Below are positions 35,431 through 44,055 of a stretch of DNA of 64,000 nt, piece after piece. The position numbers were made by a program, and so were the translations under genes. The notes under the pieces are model-generated. The model saw only the letters and a program-made list of their open reading frames with translations. It was not told the origin of the DNA and ran no database searches. This stretch comes from Hylemonella gracilis (GTDB lineage: Bacteria; Pseudomonadota; Gammaproteobacteria; Burkholderiales; Burkholderiaceae_C). The stretch's first letter is position 1. Each line of letters opens with the position of its first letter. The DNA is taken from NCBI RefSeq assembly GCF_004328645.1, contig NZ_CP031395.1:62001-126000 (forward strand). Reading direction: 5' to 3'.

Positions 35431-36285
35431 ATGAGTTTCGTGAGTTTTGAGATCGAGGGCCGTGCGAGCTACGGTGTTTGGAAGGATGAGCAGAGCTGGA
35501 TCCAGGCGCCAGCGGACTTTGAAGCCCGGTACCCCGACCTCAAGTCCGTGATTGCCGCCGATCGGCTGGACGAACTGGACCGCGTGGCGCGCGCTTCGGG
35601 ACGCACCGTGTCCGCGGGTCGGGCCCGCCTGCTGCCGGTCATCCCCAATCCCGGCAAGATTCTGTGCGTCGGCTTGAACTACAAGTCGCACGTCGCCGAG
35701 ACCAAGCGCCCCGACAGTGAATACCCGGCGATCTTCACGCGCTACGCCGACAGCCTGCTGGCGCATGGCGCCCCCATGCCCAAGCCCAAGGCGACCCAGC
35801 GCTTTGACTTCGAGGCGGAACTGGCCGTCATCATCGGCAAGGGCGGGCGCGCCATCCCCCAGGCCCGGGCGTTTGAACACATCGCCGGCTACGCCTGCTT
35901 CAACGACGGCACCGCGCGCGACTGGCAGCGCCACACCCATCAATGGACACCGGGCAAGAACTTCCCGGCCACCGGGCCTTTCGGGCCCTACATGGCCACC
36001 CCGCGCGAAATCCCCGATGTCAACCGGCTGACGATCGCCTCGCGCCTGAATGGACAGGTGATGCAGCAAGCCTCCCTGGCTGACCTGATCTACACCCTGC
36101 CCGTCATCATCGAATACCTGTCGGGCTTCACGCCACTGTCGGCCGGTGACGTGATCGCCACCGGCACGCCCGGCGGCGTTGGGGATCGCCGCGACCCACC
36201 GGTCTACATGGTGGCCGGTGACGTGATCGAAATCGAGATCACCGGCTTGGGCGTTCTGCGCAACGTCGTCACCGACGAGGTCTGA
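35431..36285 (+). CDS. FAH family hydrolase (fumarylpyruvate hydrolase/hydratase-like)
   Basis: A 284-residue protein of the fumarylacetoacetate hydrolase superfamily. GKILCVGLNYKSHVAETKRP is the start of the domain, RFDFEAELAVIIGKGGRAIP gives acidic metal ligands, and FTPLSAGDVIATGTPGGVG closes the active site. Members include fumarylpyruvate hydrolases, 2-keto-4-pentenoate hydratases and oxaloacetate decarboxylases. The ATG at 35431 follows AAGGAAA. It is first in an operon with hyuA and hyuB (7-bp gap), so it may act on a ring-opened acid produced by them. Confidence 0.9.
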   Translation: MSFVSFEIEGRASYGVWKDEQSWIQAPADFEARYPDLKSVIAADRLDELDRVARASGRTVSAGRARLLPVIPNPGKILCVGLNYKSHVAETKRPDSEYPAIFTRYADSLLAHGAPMPKPKATQRFDFEAELAVIIGKGGRAIPQARAFEHIAGYACFNDGTARDWQRHTHQWTPGKNFPATGPFGPYMATPREIPDVNRLTIASRLNGQVMQQASLADLIYTLPVIIEYLSGFTPLSAGDVIATGTPGGVGDRRDPPVYMVAGDVIEIEITGLGVLRNVVTDEV

Positions 36286-36292
36286 ACACGCC

Positions 36293-38380
36293 ATGAGCAC
36301 TTCCGCACCCACGAAGTCCTTGCGCATCGCCGTCGACATCGGCGGCACCTTCACCGACATGGCCGCGTTTGACGAAACCAGCGGGAAACTGCTGTTCGGC
36401 AAGGCCCTGTCCACGCATGGCGAACTCGTCAACGGCATTCAGGACACCATCAACAGCGCCCACATCGACTGGCGCGACGGGCACCTGTTCCTGCATGGCT
36501 CAACCATCGCCATCAATACCTTGCTGGAACGCAACGGGGCCAAGACTGCCTTGCTGATCACCGAGGGATTTCGCGACATCTACGAAATCGGCCGCGTGAA
36601 CCGGCCCGATGCCTACAACCTCTTCTTCAACAAGCACCAGCCCCTGGTCAAGCGCTCGCTGCGTCATGAAGTCACGGAGCGCCTGCGCGCCGATGGCAGC
36701 ATCCACAAGCCGCTGGACGAAGCCGCCGTGCGCGAACTCGCACGCGAGCTCAAGGGCCAGAACATCGAGGCCGTGGCCGTGTTGCTGCTGCACTCCTACC
36801 GCAACCCGGCGCACGAACAGCGGGTCAAGCAAATTCTGCAAGAAGAACTGCCGGGGGCCTTTGTCTGCGCCTCGCATGAGCTGTCCCAGGAATACCGCGA
36901 GTTCGAACGCGTGTCCACGGCGGTCGCCAATGCCTACGTCGGCCCCCGGGTGAGCGAATACCTGGGCCAGTTGCAGCGGCACCTGGGTGGCGAGGGTTTC
37001 GAGGGCGACTTCTACATCGTGCAGTCCACGGGGGGCCTGTTCCCGGTTGAACATGCCAAGGTGGGTTGCGTGCGCATGCTCGAATCCGGTCCCGCGGCCG
37101 GGGTGATCGGCGCGCAGGCCATCTGCGCGCAATTGGGGATGGGCGACGCCATCGCCTTCGACATGGGAGGAACCACCGCCAAGGCGGGGGTGATCAGCGA
37201 GGGGCGACCGCTCACCACGGGCTCGGCCCTGATCGGCGGCTACGAACGAGCGCTGCCCATCCAGATTCCGATGATGGACATCCATGAAGTCGGGACCGGA
37301 GGAGGATCGATCGCGCGTGTCGAAACCGGGCAGGCGCTGCGCGTCGGCCCACAGAGTGCCGGCTCCATACCGGGACCGGTCGCCTACGGGCGCGGGGGCC
37401 AGAACCCCACGGTCACGGACGCCAATCTCCTGCTCGGCCGCCTGGACGCGGATCATTTCCTGGGCGGGGAACTCAAGCTGGACCTCGAAGGATGCCGACG
37501 CCAGATGCTGGAACGGGTGGCCAGCCCGCTGGGGCTGGACCCGACCGAGGCCGCCGATGGCATCCTGCGCATCGCGGTGACGCAGATGTCGCACGCCGTG
37601 AAGGCCGTGACCACGGAACGGGGCCTGGATGCGGGCAACTTCACCATGGTGGTCTATGGTGGGGCCGGTCCCTTGCACGCGTCGGCCATTGCGCGGGAGC
37701 TCGGCATCCGCAAGGTCTTGATTCCCTATGCACCAGGCTACTTCTCGGCCTACGGCATGCTGTTCTCCGATCTGCGCTATGACTACGTGCGCTCGGTCTT
37801 TCGCAAGCTCAATGAGGTCTCCTTCGAGGAGATCGAGGCCGCATACCAGTCCATGGAAGACGAAGGCCTTGCCGCCCTGGCCCAGTCGGGCGTGAAACCC
37901 GAAGGCGTGGTCATCGAACGCGCCGCTGATATGCGCTATGTCGGCCAGGAACACGCCGTGACGGTGGAATTGCCGCAGGCCTTCTTCGCCGCCAAAGACC
38001 GCGCCGCCATCAAACAGCAGTTCGACGAGTTGCACAAGGTGCGCTACGGCACGTCCGCGCCCAAGGAGCCAGCGGATCTGGTCAGCCTGCGGGTCACCGT
38101 CCTGGGCACGATGAAAAAACCACCCCGGCACAGCGTGGAACAGGGAACCGCCACACCCCTGCCCCATGCGGTGCGGGCCACCAAATCGGTGTATTTCCGC
38201 GCGACGGGATGGATCGACACACCCGTTTATGTCCGGGATCACCTGCGGGCCGGCAACCGCATCGCAGGCCCCGCCCTGATTGAAGAACACGCCTCCACCA
38301 CGGTGGTTCAACCTGGAGACTCCTTGGCCATGGACGAACTTGGGAACCTGCAGATCACCATCGGGAGCGAACGAACATGA
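36293..38380 (+). CDS. hyuA: Hydantoinase/oxoprolinase family subunit A
   Basis: A 695-residue HyuA-type protein with an ASKHA-like ATP-binding fold. RIAVDIGGTFTDMAAFDE is the first phosphate loop, GATVI-type HGSTIAINTLLERNGAKTA follows, and IAFDMGGTTAKAGVIS the second phosphate motif. In this family subunits A and B form an ATP-dependent hydantoinase, 5-oxoprolinase or acetone/acetophenone carboxylase. It overlaps hyuB by four bases. The nitrogen-scavenging setting and no biotin or carboxylase gamma-subunit nearby favour hydantoin- or lactam-type chemistry, but carboxylase activity is not excluded. Confidence 0.92.
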   Translation: MSTSAPTKSLRIAVDIGGTFTDMAAFDETSGKLLFGKALSTHGELVNGIQDTINSAHIDWRDGHLFLHGSTIAINTLLERNGAKTALLITEGFRDIYEIGRVNRPDAYNLFFNKHQPLVKRSLRHEVTERLRADGSIHKPLDEAAVRELARELKGQNIEAVAVLLLHSYRNPAHEQRVKQILQEELPGAFVCASHELSQEYREFERVSTAVANAYVGPRVSEYLGQLQRHLGGEGFEGDFYIVQSTGGLFPVEHAKVGCVRMLESGPAAGVIGAQAICAQLGMGDAIAFDMGGTTAKAGVISEGRPLTTGSALIGGYERALPIQIPMMDIHEVGTGGGSIARVETGQALRVGPQSAGSIPGPVAYGRGGQNPTVTDANLLLGRLDADHFLGGELKLDLEGCRRQMLERVASPLGLDPTEAADGILRIAVTQMSHAVKAVTTERGLDAGNFTMVVYGGAGPLHASAIARELGIRKVLIPYAPGYFSAYGMLFSDLRYDYVRSVFRKLNEVSFEEIEAAYQSMEDEGLAALAQSGVKPEGVVIERAADMRYVGQEHAVTVELPQAFFAAKDRAAIKQQFDELHKVRYGTSAPKEPADLVSLRVTVLGTMKKPPRHSVEQGTATPLPHAVRATKSVYFRATGWIDTPVYVRDHLRAGNRIAGPALIEEHASTTVVQPGDSLAMDELGNLQITIGSERT

Positions 38381-40119
38381 ACATGAAAGCCGCCGTCCAG
38401 ATTCCCGGGGTTGACCCGGTCACCGTTGAAATCATCCGCAACGGCCTGTATGCCGTGACGGAGGAGATGAAGACCAACCTCACGCGCACGGCCTACAACC
38501 TGATCATCTATGAAGCGCTGGACTTCACCGTCGGCCTCTTCACCAAGGAGGGGGACACCGTATCCATCGGCCTCGGCCTGCCGATGTTCATCCGTGGCAT
38601 GTCCGAGACCGTGAAAGCCAAGATTCGGCACTTTGGCTACGACAACATCAAGCCGGGTGACATCCTGGTGACCAACGACGCCTACACCACGGGCAGTCAC
38701 CTGAACCACTTCACCTTCACGATGCCGGTCTTTCACGAAGGCCAGCTTCAGGGCTTCACTTGCTGCATGGCGCACTGGCTGGACGTGGGCGGCACGCTGG
38801 GCAATGTGACCACCGACATCTACAGCGAGGGCATCCAAATTCCCATCGTGAAGTACCAGCGCGAGGGTGTGGTCAACCAGGACCTCATCGACATCATCGC
38901 GATGAATGTGCGGCTCTCCGAACGTGCCATGGGCGATCTGCGCGCCCAGATCACCGCCATCACCACGGGCGAGCGCCGTTATGTCGAACTGCTGCAGCGC
39001 TATGGCGCCGATGCGGTGCACGGCGCGATCCAGCAGATCATGGATTCGTCCGAGGCCGTGGCGCGCAAGAACACCCTGTCCATACCTGACGGCACGTATG
39101 AAGCCGAATCCTTCATGGACGACGATGGTCTGGAGATCGGCAAGCGCATTCCGATCCGGGTGAAGGTGACCGTCAGCGGCGACGAAATGACCATCGACCT
39201 CTCAGACGTGAGCAGGCAGGTCAAGGGCTTCTACAACTCCGGCTTCACCACCGGCATCGCCTGCGCGCAGGTGGCCTACAAATGCCTGACCACGCCCACC
39301 GACTACCCGGTGAACGACGGCAGCTTCCGACCACTCAAGGTGATCATGCCCATGGGCACGGTGATCAGCGCGGAACGGCCTTACCCCATGCGCGTCTGGA
39401 TGACCTTTCCGATGACGGTGATCGACACCATCTTCAAGGCACTGGCACCCGCCATCCCGCATCGCTCGATCGCGGGTCACCACGCCGACCTGGTCTTCCC
39501 CAACATCCATGGCATTTCACCCGAGGACGGGCGACTGTTCATCGTGGGCATCGGTCCTCTGGGCGGAGGCTGGGGCGCCAAGAGCAGCGAGGACGGGGTG
39601 TCCGTCACGGTCTGCATCAACGACGGAGACACCCACAACAGCCCGACCGAGCAACTGGAGGCCAAGTACCCGGTGTTGGTGGAGAAATACGAAATCCGCC
39701 AGGATTCGGGCGGCGCGGGCCGGCATCGCGGTGGCCTGGGCGCCGAGATGGTGGTGCAGGCGCTCTCGCCCTTCACGGTCACGACCCGTATCGACCGCGT
39801 GCATTGCAAACCCTGGGGCCTGGAAGGTGGCGCAGACGCCATGGGCAATGGCCTGGCGGTGCGGCACCAGGGGGTTTGGAAGACCGACCACCCAAACGCC
39901 AAGATCTTCAATGTGCGCCTGGAGCGGGGTGACGCCTACAAAATGCTGTCTGGCGGCGGCGGCGGTTTTGGCAATCCCCTGGAACGTGACGCGGAACAGG
40001 TGGCCGAGGATGTGCGCGAAGGATACGTGAGCCGCGAACAGGCCGAGAAGATGTATGGCGTCGTGCTCGACGAGCGCTTCCAGCTCAACGCCGAGGAAAC
40101 CACGCGCCGTCGCGCCTAG
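38377..40119 (+). CDS. hyuB: Hydantoinase/oxoprolinase family subunit B
   Basis: A 580-residue HyuB-type protein: VDPVTVEIIRNGLYAVTEEM, DILVTNDAYTTGSHLNHFTF, and the Gly-rich SGGGGGFGNPLERD near the C-terminus are all family hallmarks. The C-terminal region also has GGAGRHRGGLGAEMVV. It forms the second half of the enzyme with HyuA. Its ATG is coupled to the HyuA stop (ATGA). It is followed 22 bp later by a small uncharacterised gene. Confidence 0.93.
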   Translation: MNMKAAVQIPGVDPVTVEIIRNGLYAVTEEMKTNLTRTAYNLIIYEALDFTVGLFTKEGDTVSIGLGLPMFIRGMSETVKAKIRHFGYDNIKPGDILVTNDAYTTGSHLNHFTFTMPVFHEGQLQGFTCCMAHWLDVGGTLGNVTTDIYSEGIQIPIVKYQREGVVNQDLIDIIAMNVRLSERAMGDLRAQITAITTGERRYVELLQRYGADAVHGAIQQIMDSSEAVARKNTLSIPDGTYEAESFMDDDGLEIGKRIPIRVKVTVSGDEMTIDLSDVSRQVKGFYNSGFTTGIACAQVAYKCLTTPTDYPVNDGSFRPLKVIMPMGTVISAERPYPMRVWMTFPMTVIDTIFKALAPAIPHRSIAGHHADLVFPNIHGISPEDGRLFIVGIGPLGGGWGAKSSEDGVSVTVCINDGDTHNSPTEQLEAKYPVLVEKYEIRQDSGGAGRHRGGLGAEMVVQALSPFTVTTRIDRVHCKPWGLEGGADAMGNGLAVRHQGVWKTDHPNAKIFNVRLERGDAYKMLSGGGGGFGNPLERDAEQVAEDVREGYVSREQAEKMYGVVLDERFQLNAEETTRRRA

Positions 40120-40141
40120 ATCAAGCGAGGATTGGACACCC

Positions 40142-40555
40142 ATGGACACGCACCAGTGTGATCAGGCCGCCTACCTCTGCATGCTTTGGCATCGGCTGGC
40201 GGCGCAGCACATCGCGCTGGGTTGCGCCTGTGCCATGAGTGGCGTGACCGTCACGCTCGAAGACTTCGAGCATGACATCGCCGACCATTTCCTGGCCCGA
40301 AGCGAGCGGGAAGGCATGACCGAGGTGGTCGATTTCCTGCTGCTGCGCGGCCCCTTGGCGGTCCAGCCGCAGCCCGTGCGTGACATCCTGCAGCGCCTGA
40401 GTGACGGAGAGACCAGCTCGGCGGTCTCCGACTGGCTACTGCCACGCATGAGCCGAACCTTGCAGTCCTATGCGGAGCTGCATGGCCCCGCTCTGGCCGC
40501 CCCCCTGCTGGGCGGATCCAAGGCGTGGCGCGGTGCTTACCGGGGTGATGTTTGA
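40142..40555 (+). CDS. Small conserved-looking protein in the hyuAB operon
   Basis: A 137-residue soluble protein with no family I can name. It begins MDTHQCDQAAYLCMLWHRLA and includes CACAMSGVTVTLEDFEHDIADHF and then VVDFLLLRGPLAVQP. Four Cys (6, 13, 28, 30 approximately) and several His suggest a metal site or disulfide, but there is no standard motif. It has weak ribosome binding text. Acetophenone carboxylases carry small zinc subunits next to HyuA/B-like ones, so it might be a third subunit; this is only a guess. Confidence 0.75.
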   Translation: MDTHQCDQAAYLCMLWHRLAAQHIALGCACAMSGVTVTLEDFEHDIADHFLARSEREGMTEVVDFLLLRGPLAVQPQPVRDILQRLSDGETSSAVSDWLLPRMSRTLQSYAELHGPALAAPLLGGSKAWRGAYRGDV

Positions 40556-40582
40556 CTATTTCAATTTTTTCAGGAGACAACC

Positions 40583-41554
40583 ATGCACATTCGCACTCGA
40601 CAACTACTCGGCATGCTGCTCGGCCTGCTGTTGACCAGCCTCGCGGTCGCCCAGGAAAAATTTCCTGAAGGGCCAATCAAGATCATTGTTCCCTTCGCCG
40701 CCGGCGGAGGCGTGGACAACGCCGCGCGCCTGCTGGCCAAGCAGTTGCAAACGGATCTGGGCGTGCCAGTCATCGTCGACAACCGCCCCGGCGCCAGCGG
40801 CACCATCGGTGGCAAGGCCGTGCAAACCGCGCCGGCCGATGGCTTGACGCTGTTGTTCTCGGCGGCCACGCAGGTACTCACCCAGGAGGCCATGGCCAAG
40901 CCCCCCTACGATCCTCTGAATGATTTCAGCTTCGTCGCCCGAACGGCGTCCGCCCCATTGCTGATGGTGATCTCCCCCAACCTTCCGCAAAACCAGCTCA
41001 AAGATGTCATGCAGGCCGCGCGGACCGAACCGGAGAAGTGGTTCGCGGGTCTACCCGCCTTGGGCGCACCCAGCCATCTGGCGACCTTGATGCTGGCCAA
41101 GGAGGGACAACTGAATCTTGCGACCGTGGTGTACCGGGGGACGGCACCCGCCCTGACCGACGTCGCGGGCGGATCAACCCAGATCCTGATCGATTCCATC
41201 ATTTCCCTGCAGTCGCTGGCCAAGGCGGGCAAGGTCAAGCCCATCGTCGTCACGTCGGCCAAGCGCAGCGCGCTGATGCCTGAGATTCCGACGGCCTCCG
41301 AAAGCGGGTTCCCGAACTTTGTGGCGGAGTCCTGGTACGGCGTCTGGGCGCCCAAGGACCTGCCCGCCAAGCGGCAGCAGATGCTGCACAAGGCCATCAA
41401 CGAAGCCACCCGGCAACTGGTCAAGTCCGGCGCCTATGCGCCGCTGGGGATCGATCCGGTCATCGAAAGCATCGATGATTTCAGGAAGTACAGCCAGCGC
41501 TATGTTTCGGACGGTGCCGCGCTGCTCAAAAGCAGCGGCTACAAGCCGGAGTAA
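40583..41554 (+). CDS. Bug-family (TctC-like) periplasmic solute receptor
   Basis: A 323-residue solute receptor with a signal peptide of about 22 residues (LLGMLLGLLLTSLAVAQ). KFPEGPIKIIVPFAAGGGVDNAARLL and GVPVIVDNRPGASGTIGG are the family hallmarks. It lies 27 bp after the small gene and ends the LysR-controlled operon. It presumably gathers the substrate of HyuA/B or of the FAH hydrolase; the ligand is unknown, and no TctAB membrane partners are near. Confidence 0.93.
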   Translation: MHIRTRQLLGMLLGLLLTSLAVAQEKFPEGPIKIIVPFAAGGGVDNAARLLAKQLQTDLGVPVIVDNRPGASGTIGGKAVQTAPADGLTLLFSAATQVLTQEAMAKPPYDPLNDFSFVARTASAPLLMVISPNLPQNQLKDVMQAARTEPEKWFAGLPALGAPSHLATLMLAKEGQLNLATVVYRGTAPALTDVAGGSTQILIDSIISLQSLAKAGKVKPIVVTSAKRSALMPEIPTASESGFPNFVAESWYGVWAPKDLPAKRQQMLHKAINEATRQLVKSGAYAPLGIDPVIESIDDFRKYSQRYVSDGAALLKSSGYKPE

Positions 41555-41672
41555 GGAAACCCACGCCGATCTCCGTCGAAATCATGGTGCTGGCCCGGCG
41601 AGCCTGAGCGACCTGAGGCTCGGAGTTTCGGCGGTTCCGCGCGGTTTCTGACAACGACTTCGGGTCGCACGA

Positions 41673-41703
41673 AACAACGGTGCCTGAGGCGCCGTTGTTT
41701 TTT
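41673..41703. terminator. Rho-independent terminator
   Basis: A 12-bp stem, AACAACGGTGCC-TGA-GGCGCCGTTGTT with one G-T pair, is followed by a T7 run. It lies after the Bug receptor and 11 bp before the AraC stop on the other strand, so it ends the plus-strand operon and may also serve the minus strand. Confidence 0.85.
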
Positions 41704-41713
41704 GTCCCGAGAA

Positions 41714-42745
41714 CTACGCGGGCGCCTCCAGCCCCCGACCGCGCATGGTACTGGGCGGTTGGCCCATGACGCGCTTGAACGCACGGCTGAACGACGCTTC
41801 CGACTCGTAGCCCAGGCGATAGGCCGCCACGGCAACGCGCATGCCATCGTGCTCGATCCAGCGACGCGCCTGGAACATCTTGACCTTGGCCACGTACTTG
41901 GCCGGACTTTCGCCAACCGCACGGGTGAAGGCATCCGCGAAGCTCGAGCGCGATGCGCCCATCAGATCGGCCAGCATCGGCACCGTCCAGTCGCGCTCTG
42001 GCTCCGTGTGGATGGCGGCCAGCACTTTGCCGATCCGCGGGCACTGAACAGCGGCAATCCAGCCGGTTGAATCGCTACAGGCACATTCCACCCAGGCGCG
42101 GATGATGCTGGCTGCCAGCACATCGGCCATGCGCGCCAGGATGCCGCAGGCGCCGATGCGGTCGAGGGTCACTTCGCGCTCCATGGCCTCCAGCATCGCC
42201 GGCACCGACGGATCGCGCTGCGCGAGGTCGCAGGCGCGCATCACATCGGGCATCATGGCCATCAGTGGATGCAAGGGATCCAGATTGAAGCGCATGGCGC
42301 CGCAGAACATCACTTCGCGTGCACCGGCATCCGCGCGCGGGGTCTCGTGCGGATCGCCTCCGACCAGATACAGGTTCTCGGCCACTTCTTTGCGCGCCAG
42401 CGTATCGATGTCCACCGACGGCACCTCCGGTGAACTCGCCAGGATATGCAGTCCTCCACGCGGCAACAGCACAGCGTCGCCGGCCTTGAGCTCGATCCAG
42501 TCGCTGGTCGGTGTGCGCAGCCAGCACCCGCCATGTCCCACGAAATGGAAACGCGCCACGCGCCGCGCCGGGAACGCCACCGCCCAAGGGGCATGCATCA
42601 CGCAGCGGCCATATTCGACGCCTTCGAGCCGCAAGCTGAGCAGGATCTGCGTCAGCAGATCGGCCGGTTTGGCAGGCGCTTGCCGACCCTCTGTCCCCTG
42701 GGCAGGCTGGTTTTCGATGGCAAGATCGGACGAATGATCAAGCAT
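41714..42745 (-). CDS. AraC family regulator with N-terminal cupin domain
   Basis: A 343-residue regulator. The N-terminal half, about residues 40-210, is a cupin_6/AraC-binding domain (ARFHFVGHGGCWLRT, AGDAVLLPRGGLHILAS). The C-terminal domain has two helix-turn-helix units: WTVPMLADLMGASRSSFADAF and VAVAAYRLGYESEASFSRAF, then FKRVMGQPPSTMR. It is divergent from an MFS exporter 77 bp away and probably controls it. Confidence 0.93.
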   Translation of the reverse strand: MLDHSSDLAIENQPAQGTEGRQAPAKPADLLTQILLSLRLEGVEYGRCVMHAPWAVAFPARRVARFHFVGHGGCWLRTPTSDWIELKAGDAVLLPRGGLHILASSPEVPSVDIDTLARKEVAENLYLVGGDPHETPRADAGAREVMFCGAMRFNLDPLHPLMAMMPDVMRACDLAQRDPSVPAMLEAMEREVTLDRIGACGILARMADVLAASIIRAWVECACSDSTGWIAAVQCPRIGKVLAAIHTEPERDWTVPMLADLMGASRSSFADAFTRAVGESPAKYVAKVKMFQARRWIEHDGMRVAVAAYRLGYESEASFSRAFKRVMGQPPSTMRGRGLEAPA

Positions 42746-42822
42746 TTTGGCTTTTCCGGCATTGAAACACCGAAATTCTAGCCATAAGCTGGCACCCTTT
42801 CTCCACCTCTCCGTATCCCCCC

Positions 42823-44031
42823 ATGTCTGACAGTTCCTGCACCGCTTGCGCGGACCTTCACGCCTTGCCCGCCCCCGACACCCAGGCCCGCTGGGCCGCC
42901 GTCACCTCGCTCACGCTGGGCGTGTTCAGCCTGGTCACCGCCGAATTCCTGCCGGCCAGTCTGCTGACCGGCATCGCCACCGACCTGGGCATCAGCGCGG
43001 GGGCGGCGGGTCAGACCGTCACGGCCACCGCCCTCGTAGGCGCCGTGGCCGCGCCATCGATCCCCTTGTTGACACGGCGCTTCGACCGCAAGCACGTGAT
43101 GCTGGTCCTCACGCTGCTGCTGCTGATCTCCAACGTCATGGCGGCCACCGCCACCAGCCTGACCGTCCTGCTCAGCGCCCGCGTACTGCTGGGCGTGGCC
43201 CTGGGCGGCTTCTGGTCCATGGCCGCGGCCCTGGCCATGCGGCTGGTGCCGACTGCCCTGTTCGCGCGAGCCATGTCGCTGATCCTCACCGGCGTCTCGG
43301 TCGCCACGGTCTGCGCCGCCCCCATCGGCGCCTGGATGGGCGAACTCTGGGGCTGGCGCAGCGCTTTCACGGCGGCGGGCATCGTCGGTGTCATCGCCTT
43401 CCTTGCCCAGCTTTGGACCCTGCCGGCGCTGCCGCCGCAGGACAAACCCAACCTGCGTGTGCTCGGTGAACTGCTGACCCGCCCGGGCGTGCGCGTGGCA
43501 CTGCTGGCCGTGCTGCTCGTGATCTCCGGCCACTTCGCGGGCTTCACCTACGTCCGACCGCTGATGGAGCAGGTGGCGCACCTGTCCGTCGGCGCGATCT
43601 CGGCCGTCCTGCTGGGGTACGGCATCGGCGGCTTCTTCGGCAATCTGGCCGGTGGTTTCATCGCCGAGCGCAGTGAGCGCCAAGCCATCGTCGTCGGCGG
43701 TGGGCTGATCGTGGCACTCGCGGTCAGCCTGCTGCTGTTGGGCCACTGGCCGCTGGTCACCAGCCTGGCCATCGTGCTGTGGGGCTTCGCCTTCGGCTTT
43801 TTCCCGGTCGGCTTCCAGACCTGGATCGTGCGCGTCGCGCCGGATCAAGCCGAGGGCGCGGGTGGCCTGCTCGTTGCGGCCTTCCAGATCGCCATCGCGA
43901 TGGGCGCCATCGGCGGCGGCCTGCTGGTCGATCAGATCGGCGCGCTCGGCGGCCCCGCCTTCGCCACGCTCACGATTGCACTCGGCACGCTGCTGGCCCT
44001 GCGCCATGGCCCGCGGCCTGTGCGCAACTGA
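42823..44031 (+). CDS. MFS exporter, NepI/AraJ-like
   Basis: A 402-residue, 12-helix major facilitator protein of the DHA1 drug or sugar/purine exporter group. SLTLGVFSLVTAEFLPASLL is a family opening; LLTRRFDRKHVMLVL is the loop motif. It resembles NepI (inosine/guanosine efflux) and AraJ in length and opening. An AraC regulator is divergent from it. It lies next to AMP nucleosidase, which fits purine handling, though that link is inference. Confidence 0.88.
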   Translation: MSDSSCTACADLHALPAPDTQARWAAVTSLTLGVFSLVTAEFLPASLLTGIATDLGISAGAAGQTVTATALVGAVAAPSIPLLTRRFDRKHVMLVLTLLLLISNVMAATATSLTVLLSARVLLGVALGGFWSMAAALAMRLVPTALFARAMSLILTGVSVATVCAAPIGAWMGELWGWRSAFTAAGIVGVIAFLAQLWTLPALPPQDKPNLRVLGELLTRPGVRVALLAVLLVISGHFAGFTYVRPLMEQVAHLSVGAISAVLLGYGIGGFFGNLAGGFIAERSERQAIVVGGGLIVALAVSLLLLGHWPLVTSLAIVLWGFAFGFFPVGFQTWIVRVAPDQAEGAGGLLVAAFQIAIAMGAIGGGLLVDQIGALGGPAFATLTIALGTLLALRHGPRPVRN

Positions 44032-44055
44032 CGAAGGCGCTCGAGGAGGGGCCGC

